A stretch of DNA of 64,000 nucleotides. It comes from Archilochus colubris (Eukaryota > Chordata > Aves > Apodiformes > Trochilidae). The DNA lies in assembly GCA_023079485.1 (NCBI GenBank), contig CM041084.1, forward strand, positions 135,252,792-135,316,791, read 5' to 3'. This document shows positions 38,461 to 51,838 of the stretch, one piece after another. Position 1 is the first letter of the stretch. Each line of letters opens with the position of its first letter. The translations under genes were made by a program, and so were the position numbers. The notes beneath the pieces were generated by a model. It was not told the DNA's origin and ran no database searches. It saw nothing but the letters and a program-made list of their open reading frames with translations.

Positions 38461-41454
38461 ACTCCGAATAACCCTGTAAAAAAACATCCTAAATCTACTC
38501 AAGCTGAACTGAACCAAGCCATCTAACACATTGAGGGTCAAAACAGTCTACACAAATGATGCAGCATTTTTTCATATAGAAACTCAGTGAGAACACTCTC
38601 ATTTATATATATTTATATGCATATTTAGTAGAAGAAACAGTCTGAATATACACATTTTCATGTACAAAATGTTAGACTTGCTTCGTGTATGAAAAACCCC
38701 ATCATTTTGAACCTAGAATTGCTGTCAATGGAGTTGAGTCATGAAACACAGCACATTTCAGTGCTTCAGGCATTTGCAAATAACTGCCTGATGCCTATGC
38801 CTTGAGGCAGGATTGTTCTGAGTTCCTTGCTTTCCTTGGGGCAGCCTGTACTTCAGTCCTATTCTTACATGGACTCTTGTCCTCAGTAGCCAGTTCTGCA
38901 AAATGGTCTTTCTGTGCTTCTAATTTCCATATTCTACAAAAGGTTTTGGTTTGCACGGTTCTGCTTTGCTTGTGAAATATTTGTTCACATTAAATACTGC
39001 AATTGATTTCTGAATGCTTAATCTTTACCATTACAAAATAAATTAGACCAACATTTGGCTGTTACAAGACCTTGGAAATTATTTGTTGACTATTTACTTT
39101 CCTTCTAAAAGTATCTGTGATTTAAGCAGTTCATTTATCTTCATTTGCTATTTTGGTTTGCTTTAGATTTTCATTTGAAGTTGAAATGGTAGCTTAACAA
39201 CAAAAAATCTTTGGAGATAGCTGTGACAAGTGTTATACTTAGACATGAAAAATTTGTCTTGAGAACTCCCTAAATAAATAAACGAAGAGGAGGGGAATAC
39301 AACTCAAAAGAAAAAAATATTTTTGTTCCAGAATTCCATTTTCTTTCCTCAATTTACAAGTAATATGTCAGGCATTATCAACTTAAGGAAGTCTGTTTAT
39401 TTGTTAGTTTATAATGCTTATATTTACAGCTCCACTTTTTACATTGTTTTTCAAAAAATATGTGCAATATTGATCCACTAACTGGACACTCTTATCTAAC
39501 AGAGGGATCTGTCCAGAAATAAACTTAGTCTGTTGACATTCCAGGAGTTTCTGATAAGTTCCAAGCCATTGTTCATAATGCATTGTAAGATTGATGGCAA
39601 AGTTCTTTACTAGCAGCTTCTTTATGTAGAGCATAGATCTCTCAGACTGTTATGCAAATAATGGTACAATTAAGGAGGAAGACTGATCTTTATAAAGACT
39701 GGAAGAGTGAAATACTGGGATGACAGAAATGGGAGCTTTTAACGTAATTATTTGTGCACAGTTAGAAAATCTCTCAGTTCAGCTTTCTTTATGCTAGCCT
39801 GGCCAGGAAATGGCTGAAGCGCAGCAGAGTCTACCAAGTGTGCCAACTGCTGAGCTGACAACATGCAGATTATATAGTAATTTATTCTGGGACTAGAGGG
39901 CTACAGAATCTCTAATGTCTGCAAGCCATCTCCATAATGCTGGCACTAAGCAGATAATATGCAGGGTTGGAATTTATGAGAGAAAATTCTTTGGCTAATA
40001 GCAAGATCATTATAGTGTCCTTGTTCAAAATGGCAGGGTAGACATGAGACACAAACAAATTAATTCCAGAGGTAACTGAAATGAGGATGGTTGCAATGCT
40101 GTATGCAATAGTACAAAACAAACAGAATAAACATGCTGTCTTGTGCTTAGCACATCAGGATACACTTCTATTTTTGTCTACCTCTTCTGCGCACATATGA
40201 ACCCCAGGCCAAGCAATGTATCTAAGACTCTAGACGGTGAGCAGAAGGTAGTGTGGAAAGTAGAGAAACAAGGCACGGAAACATTACTGTGTTAGCAGAC
40301 TAAAGAGGATGCTGGAAAACCATATTAACCTGTTGTTCTACCAACAGAGGTTGTGAAAACTGTAAACTGATTTAACTCACTAACCAAAATCAGAAATCAT
40401 ATCTGGAATCTAAGAATTAGCCTATGCTCTTGAAGAGATGCTGTTTGTAAAGTATCATTAGCTTAAAATAGTTACTGTTTTCACATTTCTCGTGAATACA
40501 TCCATAGTTAAGAGAAGCAGAAATTTTGATAGAACAAATGTCTGAAAACTGCAGTTCTGAAAAAGATGTGTGTGCAGATGCATATCATCCTGGATTTACA
40601 TACTTTTCCAGAGTCAAATTAGAAGTTCCATAAAAAGGAACTATGGAGCCAATATACAAAATTAATCCAGATCTATACTAAAAGGGAAGTTAGGCACTGG
40701 GCTTCCTAGATAAAGTATTCTCTTCCCAAAATTCGTATACGCCTATAAAAGATTTTCCTTCTTATAGTATAGTTACTCTGTTGCAGCATCACCCTTCAAA
40801 TCATTAATCTTGTCTGCTTCCCCTGTTATTTTATTCTTTGCCTGTTGCCATCACCATTAAGTTAATTGGAAGAATTTTCATTTAGCAATGCATTACATTA
40901 TTTTCAACTTCCAAGTTCCCTGTCTTTTTTTTCTTTGTATAGCCTTTTCAGTTTTATAAGTATTGCCACCAGTTATCTTCATTTTAAATTAATCTCTTTT
41001 CCTTTGATCTAGCAATATTAAATTGCTTCATCAACATCACTCTATTCCTTGCCCCTTTTCTTTAATATGGTTTCTGTCTGGCCTTTCAGAAAGCATTGCC
41101 ACACAAGCCACCATGTAACTTCCCTGTCTCTTTCTTTGGTCTATAAAAATTATAATTCAAATCAACCCATTTGTTCAATAGGAGTTGAATTCCTTCCCCA
41201 TCCATTTACCCAGTACCCACAGCTGAGTTTGACTTACCTAAAGGACAACCTGAGGTCACAATTGAGCAGAGAGCAAGGCTTTACAGTACCTATGTACTAT
41301 GAGAAAAAAAGTTTTTCACAGGATAAATCAGAAGGATAAATCTCTGCTCCAGATACTGTGCCAGTGCACTGAGGCAAAGAAAGAGAAGTTCTCCTGAGTT
41401 ATCTATCATTTCCATCTCAATACACCTGTGTTATGCAGGCATTTCTCTTACGCA

Positions 41455-41850
41455 GACAGGCTGATACAGTTGGGTTGTTCAGCTTGGAGAAGAGAAGGCT
41501 CTGGGGAGACCTTATAGCAGCTTTCCAGTACCTTAGAGAGGCCTCCAGGAAAGGTGGGAAGGGACTTTTCACAAGGGTGTGTAGTGATAGGACTGAGGGT
41601 AAGAGTTTTAAGCTGAAAGGCGGTAGATTTAAATGAGATACCAGGGAGAAATTCTTTACTGTGAGGGTGGCCAGGGAATTTGTGAATGCCCCCTCTCCTG
41701 GAAGTGTTCAAGGCCAGGTTGGATGGGGCTTTGAGCAAACCGGTCTGGTCTAGTGGGAGGTGTTCCTGCCTAGGGCAGGATGGTTGGAACTAGAGGACCT
41801 TTAAGGTCCCATAGAACCCAAAACTTTTTATGATTCTACGATTTCACCTT
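41455..41850 (+). mobile_element. CR1 LINE 3' fragment
   Basis: A CR1 copy with well-preserved blocks: GTTGTTCAGCTTGGAGAAGA, a GGGGAGACCTTATAGCAG block, a TTTTCACAAGGGTGTGTAGT block and a GAAGTGTTCAAGGCCAGGTT block. The terminal GACCTTTAAGGTCCC and TTATGATTCTACGATTTC tail follow. It is antisense to the host gene. A short reading frame (about 65 codons) remains and then breaks. Confidence 0.92.
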
Positions 41851-43259
41851 AAGCTGGTTTTAACTGTTATGTATGCTGCAGGTTTCTACATTTTGTTAAT
41901 GTCCTCTTCAAATATTACTTCAAATATGTTTGATAAACGTTAACAATCAAACTCAAAGCAATCATCAGGAAACTTGTGCACAAACATAAATATGTCCTAT
42001 GCAGTTATGTGCACACTCTAAGGAGAATCAGTCGAGAAGCAAAATCAGATATGATGTTCAGCATATGGTACCACTGTTTTTAACAAGTACAAAACACTGA
42101 AAACCTCAGTTAAACATAACACATTGAGCAACATAGTCACTGGATAGCTGAACTCCTACTGAAATCTCCAAACCTCCAAAAACAACATCAAGTGTTTCAA
42201 CATACATTCCAAAATATGGAAATGATATTTTAAAAAGCCATGGATATATTTTTGCAATGCAATTCCATTACCCAGAAGTGATCTAATTAATTCAATTTTT
42301 TTCCCTTTCTGTTGAAGGAACTAAGGAACAAAAATCATTCAGCATTTAAGGTTTTTAATACCACCTTCCTTAAAAATAAAAATCATGAAACTATAGGAAA
42401 AGCTTAGTTTAAAAATACATTCCAGGTACAGTTCTTAGCCTCCAAGATACCTGAAATCTACTTCCTTAGGGTTTTTTTGTCTTTAATACTGTAAATTAGT
42501 CATGAAAATCAAAGTCTGTCCAAGGAAACTACTTAGTTGAATTGCAGGAATCTAAACTGATAGATACTACATTATCAATTGTAATATGGTAGTATCATTC
42601 TCAAATACAAGGGACTAAGGATGTAGATGGAAATTTGTACTAAGGAATAGAAATAATTTGCTTGCAAAATTCTAAAGCACCAGTACTTCTGTAAATTTTT
42701 GAATGGATGGGCTTAACATAAAAATGCCATAAAAAGTATCCTATGCTTTCGAAAATCTGGAAAAACTCTTAGCTGCAATTTCTGTACTCTTACATGAAAT
42801 AAATGAGTTAAATTGTCATACTGAAATTCAACCCAAGAATCACTGAATGTACTCTGTCCTCTCTGATAACTAGAATTTTTAAAATAATATTAGGAAATTA
42901 TTACATGTATGTGAAAAGGATCACCTGATTTATCAAGGCTTTTTGAACAAATAGTATTGAGACTGAAATAGAGAAAAGTATGCAAAAATCACCAAACTGT
43001 TTGGGGTTTTTTCCTATTTTGCTAATGAACAAAGGATAATATTGCATACAAACAGCTATACCAGTAAGGGAGTATGGGGGGACTTCTTTTTTAATTTTAA
43101 TTTAGGAGCATTATCCTTAGCAAAGAGAATGAAATTCCTTTTAACTGATACCAGCAGAAGTAAAAAGAACAAAATTATAGTAACAAGGTGGTGTCCCACA
43201 TATTTCACAAAAATAAGTAACTTATTTCTTTCATCTGATGATCACAACATTATTTGCAA

Positions 43260-43320
43260 CTGGAATGAAATTAATGTAAAATTAATGAAATTAATGTAAT
43301 GAGATTAATGTAAAAATAAT
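43260..43320. repeat. Short tandem repeat (GAAATTAATGTAA-like units)
   Basis: Four to five imperfect copies of an ATTAATGTAA-type unit follow one another. Confidence 0.8.
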
Positions 43321-44105
43321 TTTAAAATATTGTCAACTATGCATGACTGAAATATTCAGCTTCTAGGCAGTTCCTCATGAAACAGGATCAAAAGGAGAGT
43401 ATCTTGCTCTATTGATATAAGGCTGACAGATTGAAGGATAAGTGAAAAGGACCATGACAATTCCATCATATGTTGAATTTATATTTTAGTTTTTGAATAT
43501 GCTTCAGTACTTTTCTATTGAAAAAAATCCCATGATTGTAATAAGGATAATGTTATACTAATAATAACAAGAAAATAGTACCCAGAAGAGCCATCAGTCC
43601 ATGCCTGAGTGTGAGGCATGCAGTGGCTGACCTTAAAGTAAGGCAAGAGTTTATAGACTCACAAAGCCAGAGTCCCTTTTAAGAGTATTTAAATAGTAGG
43701 GTTTTTTCTTAGTATGCACATATTAGCTGTTACATGTATTTGTTTTTCTTACACAATTTAAGCCTATTTGAACATCGACAGTGACTGGCACGAATGGATA
43801 GTAGAGCACCCATGCATTTAATGATACCAGAATAAAGAAAGCAAGCATGGGTGCTTTGAACAACTAGGCTGAGCAAATGACTGACAAGTCACTTTGCTGA
43901 CTTAGCTACCTCTTAAATGAGGCTATGCAATTAAACAAGGAAGATGACAGCACTTTGAAATTATTAATCCTGTAGTATGATTGACATGTAGCTGCATATT
44001 ACATGAAAAGAACTGACTGTCCTAGCAGATGTGTCACTATAATTGTACTTTGAGTGTCTGGACCAGCCAGTTACTGATTTTCCTGCTGCTCATTCCTTTG
44101 CATTC

Positions 44106-44992
44106 TGTGTTGAGTTGGTGTGGCTGGGTTTTGGTAGCAGGGGAGGAGCCGCAGGAGTGGCTCTTGTGAGAAGCTGCTGAAAATAGAAACAATTAGTGCC
44201 TCTGGATATGAACTATATTTTCTTTTTGTTGAAGTACTTTATTCACAGCAACTGAAATGGGAGGATTTAAAACAATAGTCTATTCATGAGACTGGGTATT
44301 CTTACATGTTTTATATTTTCATGCTAAAAACAATAAGGCCATGCCCATCAGCAGATATATATGGCCCTCAGTGATGAACATGGAAGAATGGAAAACGAAC
44401 TGCTGTAACACCTCAGGGCAGAGGAGAGGGGGATGTAGGAGCAGAGATACCAAGGTCGGTGAGGAAGGAGGGGGAGGAGGTGCCTGAGCAGAGGTTCCTC
44501 TACATCTCGTGGTGAGACAGCAGCTGTCCCCACACAGCCCATAGAGGAGCAGGGTGGAGTAGGTCGTGAGGGACCATTAATGGAGCTGATGCGAACCTGC
44601 AGCCACATAGGACCCCAGGCCAGGGGAGGTGACCGTTCCCAAACCAGTGACTCTGTGGGCAGCCCAGGCTGGAACAGTCCCAAGGGACTGCACCTCATGG
44701 GAGGGCACCCCACTCACTGTCCCCCTGTGACACCGGGGAGAAGGAGGTAGAGATAACAGGAATAAAGTAAATTGGGCCCAGGAAGAAAGGGAGGAATGGG
44801 GTAAGGTATTTAAATTCTGGGTTTGTTGTTGGAGGTTTTTTTTTCGATGGTTGTTTTTCCCCTTGTCCCGTTTTGATATGACTAATGATACATTAAATTG
44901 ATTCTTTTTTCCTCAAGATGAGCCTGGTTTTGCCTGTGAACCTAACTAGTGAGTGAACCCCTAATCCTAGTCATTTTCTCAACCCACAAGCT
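44106..44992 (+). mobile_element. ERVL-like LTR, rearranged and 3'-truncated
   Basis: It starts TGTGTTGAGTTGG and shares the blocks TGGGTTTTGGTAGCAGGGGA, CCAAGGTCGGTGAGGAAGGA and CCCAGGAAGAAAGGGAGGAA with the LTR at 35485-36500. It stops near CAACCCACAAG, about 120 bp before the expected 3' end. The stretch 44186-44330 does not line up collinearly: a GTGCCTCTGGATA-like block and a GGCCATGCCCATCAGC block appear in permuted order, suggesting a local duplication or insertion. It is non-coding; the minus-strand open frame of 121 codons across it is a shadow. Confidence 0.75.
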
Positions 44993-45310
44993 TCAAATAC
45001 TCCTTTTTCAGTATTTGTTTTGAATGAAATAGGAGTAAATGAAGAGTTAAACCACAACATTATTCCCAAAGTGCGTGCACTTTGGGTTTTACTTCATATA
45101 GTTAGAAAATTGGAATATGGCACTGTATTTTTTGCCAGCCTGGAGATTTATAGATTGCAGTAAATAAGCGCAATATTATTCTGGGACTTTGGCCAGATTT
45201 TTCTGCAGCTCCTGGAGACCTTTTGTTTGTGCTTTACCATAAGTGTTTAATTCCATGGGCCATACTGAAAGATAAAAGCCTTGCCTGAATTCCACAATTA
45301 ATCTATTCTA

Positions 45311-45437
45311 ACAAAAAACCCTAACCAAACAACAAAACAAAACTAACAACAACAAATAACCAAAAAACCCACAACAAACCAAACAAGAAAAAACCCCAAT
45401 ACCAACATAATCAAAAATAAAACCAAAACTAGTAAAA
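45311..45437. repeat. A/C-rich low-complexity tract
   Basis: About 125 bp made of AAC, AAAC and ACCAAAC words with almost no G on the plus strand. It starts about 235 bp before the minus-oriented CR1 at 45672. Confidence 0.85.
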
Positions 45438-45671
45438 CATTCGTTCTTATTTAAAGATCAGAACGTTATTTTTAAAGTAGAACAAGAATTCAGATAACCC
45501 TCATAGACTAACGAGGTAAATAGATGGACACACCAGCAGCTCAGAAAGCCAAAGACAGCATAATGTGATGTGATGTGATCAATGAATCACAAAAAAACAT
45601 ATCCTCATCTTTGCTAAAAAGGGACCAACTCTTCAAAATAAATCATGTATAAATTAAAAACAATTTAGGAA

Positions 45672-46160
45672 AAACAGAAACATAGCGTATTTCAGGTTGG
45701 AAGGGACTTTAAAGATGATGAAGTTCCAACCCCTCTGCTATGGACAGGGACACCTCCCACTAGACTATATTGCTCAAAGCCCCATCCAGCCTGGCCTTGA
45801 TCAGTTTCAAAGTGGTGGCATTCACAAATTCCCTGGGCAGCCTATTCCAGTCTCTCACCACCCTCACACTAAAGGACTTCTTCCTTTTATTCAGTCTAAG
45901 TCTACCTTCTTTCAGTTTGAAACCATTCCTCCTTGTCCTATCACTGCATACCCTTGTAAAAAAATCCCTTCCCAGTTTCCTTTAGGACCCTTTTAGGTAA
46001 TGAAAGTCTGCCGTAAAGCTTCCCTGGAACTTTCTCCTCTCCAGGCTGAAACAACCCAACTATCTCAGTCTGTCTTCCCAGGAGAGGTGCTCCAGCCCAC
46101 TGATCATCTTTGTGGCCCTTCTCTGGACTTGAGCCAACAGATCCATGTCCTTCTTAAGTT
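45672..46160 (-). mobile_element. CR1 LINE 3' fragment
   Basis: The plus strand reads as complementary CR1 from its 3' end. CAGGTTGGAAGGGACTTTAA is followed by the GGACACCTCCCACTAGACTA block, the GTCTCTCACCACCCTCACAC block, the CCTTGTCCTATCACTGCATA block and a GTGGCCCTTCTCTGGACTTG block. It has the same orientation as the host transcript. It contains the ends of ORF2 with many substitutions, and the two overlapping open frames seen here are non-coding shadows. Confidence 0.92.
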
Positions 46161-49100
46161 AAAAAGGAGAACATAATGTGGTTTTAATGTGTACAGGTAC
46201 CAAGCAGTGTATAGGAAAAAAAGCATGCTTAAATTTTAGCAGGAATAAATGCAATAAAAGATAAAAATGTTTCCTAATAATATAAAAAATAAAATAAACC
46301 GCAGCCTAAGGAATATGGGAAGCTTTTTTAAAAGACAACCTGGACAAAAAACTACTTGGAATAAACTTTGCTGTGAAATATATGTATGGATTCTTTAAGA
46401 TCTTCTGAAATACTTACTGTTTGTGTCCTGCCATATTGCTTTTTCAGCATATATCATGAAGGATAAAGTCCTATGAGAACTGCAATCTGTGATTTAGAAT
46501 GTGAGTTCGAGTTCTCTGATGATTTTATTGTTCTCTGATCCTGATCTACAAGCTCTCAAGCAGCCCATCCTTCCTCCCCAACAACAGATCCATACATCCA
46601 TGCTGCTTCTTCACACAGAGGCTCCCACACCATCTTTTCTGCCTGTATCTCCTGAGGATTTTGTATCCATCTTTAACCACACTCCAACTACGTGTGCTGT
46701 ACCACTGCATCTCAATTACTTCAACAGTGCCACTGTTCTGTGACTGCACATGCAGTTGCCATGACTTATGGCTAATGATCAATGCTCCTTTACCCTGATT
46801 TATCATTTCTGAAGTCTCCCATACTCCCATCACTCTGCACCTTTTGCTTTTGACCCTCGTCCACTGCTACCTAACTTACATGTAGGCCTAAATATCTGCT
46901 TCCCATGGCTTTGAGTTTTAAGTTCTTTTCAACTTGATTTCTTTGTATAAACTATTGGTATTGAACAAAGCTTTATTTTTTTTACTCCTGGTTTACTCAT
47001 TAAGAGAAAACTGGCAACGAGCAGACCTCAGAAAGAGCAACTTTTGGGGTTTTTTTTCATCATATTCGGAAAGAGTTTTAAAAGAAGTTCCAATACATAT
47101 GTACGAAAATTGAAAATACACATACTTACAATGATATGGAGAAAAATTATTGAAAATATGGGAAGTATAAAATGTTGGTATATAACACCAAATATTTAAA
47201 AGTAAGACAAGATGAAACCATAGCCTGGAAATAATTGATTCATAGCTGTGGAGTAGGAAGTTTCTCTCTCTGAAGTGTGTTAAGAGCCAGTGCTAAGAGT
47301 ATTTGGATTAGGAAGATTAAACTGATGAAGAAACTAGTGATCCTACATTGAGCTTTCTTACCCTATCCCAGGCAGTCTTAGACGAAACCAGAATCAACTC
47401 CATTATGTAGAGCAGCAACAAGAACCTTTACCCATAAAACACTCTGTTCTTACAAAATAAGGTCATCTCCACTGATAGAATGAAATATGAAAGAAATTTT
47501 GTGTGCTAAATTTGTATAGATCTAATGTCAAAGGTTTCATCTGAAACAACACTCAGAAGGTCATCAAGATAAAAGAGTTAAAAAAGCAGACCTCTAGCCT
47601 ATGTGTTCATTACATTCAGTTCTGTCAGAGATGAAGTCTGTGCTGTTAGGACTTTCTTGGCCACCTTAAATACAGTGGAATCTTTTTTACACGTGCAGTG
47701 AAAATTAGCTACTACTTCTATTACAATTAAATGCCTTTCCAAAATCAAAACAATTTATAGCTTATTCTCTCCAACTTCTGAATTTGCAGAACAGAACAAA
47801 AAGATGACTAAATTTTGTTAAATTCTAAATTTATTTTTAATTTATTTTTGTAACACAACTGAACAATATCCAGACTCCATCAGTGGGCAATTTTAAATAT
47901 TATCTTTTTAAAACCAGGCTATAGATCTGAAATCCATCTTACAAGACAAAGTACTAAAATGATCCTGATAATGAAAACCAGATACTATCCTGAGAATAGC
48001 ATCAATATAATGAGAAGAGTATGGTGGGGTATTCTGGAGAGCATTTTCAATGGTTTTCCTAGAGCCACTTGATTCTCTTTGTCTTCAAACCAAATTTTAA
48101 AATTAAATAAAGAGCTCACAATGTTCTTCTTTGCAAAAATTCAAAGCCATCAAAAGGTCATACAAAAATAATGCAGGGTATTAATTTTTAGATCTTGCAC
48201 ATACACAGCATTTACTTGAAAACACACAATATTTATATTTATATTATATGACTATTCCAATAAAATGGTAGACCTTTTTCATAATTTTTTCTCTTCCCCT
48301 CCCCCAGCCCAATAATCCTAATTAACTTCTCAAATTTTAGAGAAGCATTATTGCCATTCATAGACAATTTTCATTTTTAATGTACCATTCCTAAGAGCGC
48401 GGGCTATTCTAAGCCACTGATTTATAATATCCCAAAAAGAATCCGTGAAACAATCTCTGAGAAGCTGCTCATTCATTAGTGTCAAGTTATCTTCATATCT
48501 TACATAGAAATGCGTCATTCTGTGAGATACTTTTGTTGGTTTTCTTTTTACTTTCTTTAAATAATCCAATATGTTTTTAATACACTTGCAGACAGCTAAA
48601 AAGGGGCGTTACCCAAGAATAAGGACTAACACAAGACTGGCTTTGCACGCAAGACCTGGCTTCAGACAAAAAGCTGCTCATTCCCCATGAGATGTAATTT
48701 ATTCCTGTTTTTAAGTTAGCACACTTTATTTTCCTCTGTGTATATTGTCAGTTCCACTCATTAATGCACTGCACAGCATCAACTGCAGCACTTCGACTTT
48801 ATCTCCTGCTTTGTTCTCTACACAGCTCCCAAAGTCCAGCTGAGTCAGCTTACTTACTGATTACATTACTAGGGTCTCTTTGCCACACTGTCATAAAATC
48901 ATTTGCCTACCAGCAACCAAATTTATCTGTTTGTGAAATGCTTATATTGTTCTCTCAATATTTCTTGGTAGTAATATGAAGTTTACTTTTTTTTTTTTTT
49001 CTCTCTAATATTCTGAACTACTATAGGCTGCATATATAGAGATACACCCTTTCAAGAAAGTGTACTGGATGGTCTACAATGGACAATGTAAAACTAATTA

Positions 49101-51643
49101 TCTAAAAAAAATATTTCCTAAATTCACTTGTTCTGAATTAAAAGAGGGAGATGACAATGGTGTTGTCACACAGGTGTTACAAACACATCTATGAGCGTGG
49201 CTCCACTGACATCTAAGCATACTGTAAGTTTAGAGCTTTGTTAATTTTTTTTCTATAGGTAAAAACAAACAAACAAATCCCCCAGTTAACACAGAACACT
49301 GTATACTTTTGTCCCATTCTGAGAGCTTTTTTCTAACAAATTAGACAATGAAACTTCGTAGGTCATGGCATTGAAATACTCAGTATTTCTTCAGTCCAAC
49401 TAATTATATTCAAATGAACAGCTAGTATTTGCGTGTCTGCAAGCCCTGGCTGCCTATCAAAAAACAGCAGTCAAGTTGTTTAGAATTGAGAAAATTTAAT
49501 TTCTATATCTATACTCTCAAAGTTACACAACACTTCACTTGTTTGTCTCAGGATTCTTTATTCTAAATGTAATGACCATGGGTAGGCAATAGTAAGACAT
49601 TTATCAGAGAAACTTGTTAAAGATGAGTAGCTGTTTAACCTCAAGAGTATCCACAGCAAATAGAGAGAAAGAGATAAGAAGCTCATTAGTGTTTAATCAC
49701 CTGTAGCAACCTTCTGCAGAATTCTGTGTTGGATAATTGTATTAGACAAAATTAAGACAAATTCATTAGAATGGAACCACAAAGCTCTCTCTATTAAATG
49801 TAAAGTTAGATGTCTCTGATATAAAGCATAGATTCAAAGAAAAAACTATGGAAAATAACTAGTTGAATTTTTAATTAAACATGGAATTTAACAGTGATTT
49901 TGTTCATTAAGCTTTTAAGCCATTTTTGCCTGATGTTAAAGCTTAAATCAAGAATGTGTCACATTCATAGGTTACATTTCAGTGATTCGTAACCACTACT
50001 ATTAAAATGCTTGCCTTGTTTTTTTTAATTTTTATCTGTAAAGCTTTTACCCCTTAGATTCTTCACTGATGCTGATCAGAGAGAACTGTCTTTTCCAAAA
50101 AAAATGTTTTCCTTCTGCATGAGAGTCAGCAGTAAATTAAGTCACCTCTTCATTCTGTTTTGCATACAATGAAAAGTTAGAGTTCATTCAGCCTCTGGAT
50201 GAAACGACAATATTGAAACCCAGCAGAACTTGTTTCCTCTTTCTCTGAATCATTTCCAAATTGTCAGTTCTATACTGCCCTAGGGAGTGATACTATTCTG
50301 ATAACGGCCTCTCTAAGTCAAGAATAAAAAGCAGCATGTTTTTCAGATTCTTACATGGTAGTCTTCTGCTTACACATTAGAAGTTATGGTTAACCACAGG
50401 ACCACTTTGGCAGTTTATCGCTCAGATTCAAATTTACACTGTGTATTTTCATAACCCCTTGCCATACAAACAAAATCTGCCCAAAGTTCTACAGAAAAAT
50501 GTTGCATGAAAAGAAAGTACATGTAACAGTGTGACTGTGATGACTGCCTGGCAAGTGGAAGCATCAGGTTCAAGTCTCTCATCTTTCTCCTTTAAAATTA
50601 CTGGTTTTATGTCAGATAAAACTGTCAGATCAAGAATTTGAATAATGGTCCGTTAGTCTAAATAGAAGTTTTGTGCAAATTAATATATTCTTTTCTATGA
50701 TCATCTCCACAAATGAAGCTTCAATTTATGCCTTGATCATGTATTTTCTTTGTTATTACCTAGTATCTTTCTGGGAAGTAGGATACACATTTCCCATACA
50801 TAACTACTTCTTCGGAGTACTGGTTAACAGGGTTTTAACCAAACTGAATTTTTATTTTTTAATGATAAATTTATCAGAATGCTCACGTCTGTTGGAATGT
50901 TTTTCTAGTCCCTGCAAGACTGCATCAATGTTTTCAACAGAGATATGTTTTATATTCTCTAAAGTTAACCTGTGTATCCAGAGAAAATATCTAAAGGTTG
51001 CCCAACATAACAATATTTCATCAGCATACATTTTTATTGTATTGTTGTGTATATGATATCTCAATTTTATCAGCTTAGCTCCTTTTATTACTGTGCCACA
51101 TTTCTCTCTGGTAGTGTCAGAAAAATTTCTAACATAAGGGAAAAGGATTTGACCTACAAGGTTTGTAAGAATGGAAGGGATATCCCATGTAGAAGGCTTA
51201 AAATATCAAAGCTGACTAAGAATGAGAGGAAGTCCCCCTAGCTGTATAGTTTTGGTATTTTCATACTTTTACTCTCTTAATATCCAAATTAATACCCAAC
51301 AAAAAGTCAGCCCTTGGAAAGTATTAATGGATTCCAAATTTATACTCCCGAAGCTGTCAACAGGTTGAACACAGACGTTTTCATCTTGCTTACTGCTAGG
51401 TTTCTAGTTCTTATTTCATTACATGTATTTAAAAATAAATGAGAAATTTTAATAGGATGGTGACTTAAACATTAGTAGGTGTTTATGCTGACACACATCA
51501 TGTGAGCAAGAGATCATAATATTCAAAAAGGCTTTTCTTTGTATAATCACAGTCAAGTTAATTATTCAAACAGATTTTAAAGTTATTCATGCTTATAAAT
51601 ATGATGCTTAGATTCAAGAACTGTGCTGTAGCATTTCTCTTAC

Positions 51644-51838
51644 CTCTGCAGATAGGAACAGGAAAGTCCCATGATGCTGTATTCACAGAGTTAGCTATGC
51701 AAGTAAGCTGAGGGTGACCATCCAAAATATATCCAGTTACACAGCTGTATCGGATTTTGTCACCTACATCAAATCTTGTACCATACAAGATGCCCTTTGG
51801 TGGAACTCCTGGATTGCCACAGGAACTACTCTGTAATT
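51644..51838 (-). CDS. CSMD3: CSMD3 exon: first Sushi (CCP) domain
   Basis: Internal coding exon of 195 bp, read on the minus strand. The upstream side has a pyrimidine-rich tract ending in CTTCAG and the downstream side is G|GTAAGA, so both splice sites are canonical. It is phase 1 at both ends: the first two bases complete a split Glu codon and the last base opens an Ala codon that the next exon completes. The 64 full codons encode one Sushi/CCP module. Counting the split Glu as residue 1, its four cysteines are at 7, 33, 47 and 64 and its conserved Trp is at 57. A CGNPGVPPKG start and a WDFPVPICR end are visible. From my memory of the family this matches the first Sushi domain of CSMD3 better than CSMD1 or CSMD2. 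CSMD3 is a very large type I membrane protein of brain with alternating CUB and Sushi domains, implicated in dendrite development. I am sure of a CSMD-family exon and fairly sure of the paralogue. Confidence 0.9.

Noticed and set aside
44348..44713. 121-codon minus-strand frame
   Set aside because: Antisense shadow of the ERVL-like LTR at 44106-44992.
48601..48680. Possible tRNA-like segment (GC-richer, with paired-looking words)
   Set aside because: No cloverleaf with conserved GTTCGANTC and D-loop motifs could be built by eye.
50673..51064. Overlapping plus (127 codons) and minus (70 codons) frames; the minus one contains MYADEILL, reminiscent of a reverse-transcriptase YADD motif
   Set aside because: The surrounding residues do not continue like any LINE reverse transcriptase, and the nucleotide sequence is ordinary AT-rich intron. 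The motif is probably coincidental.
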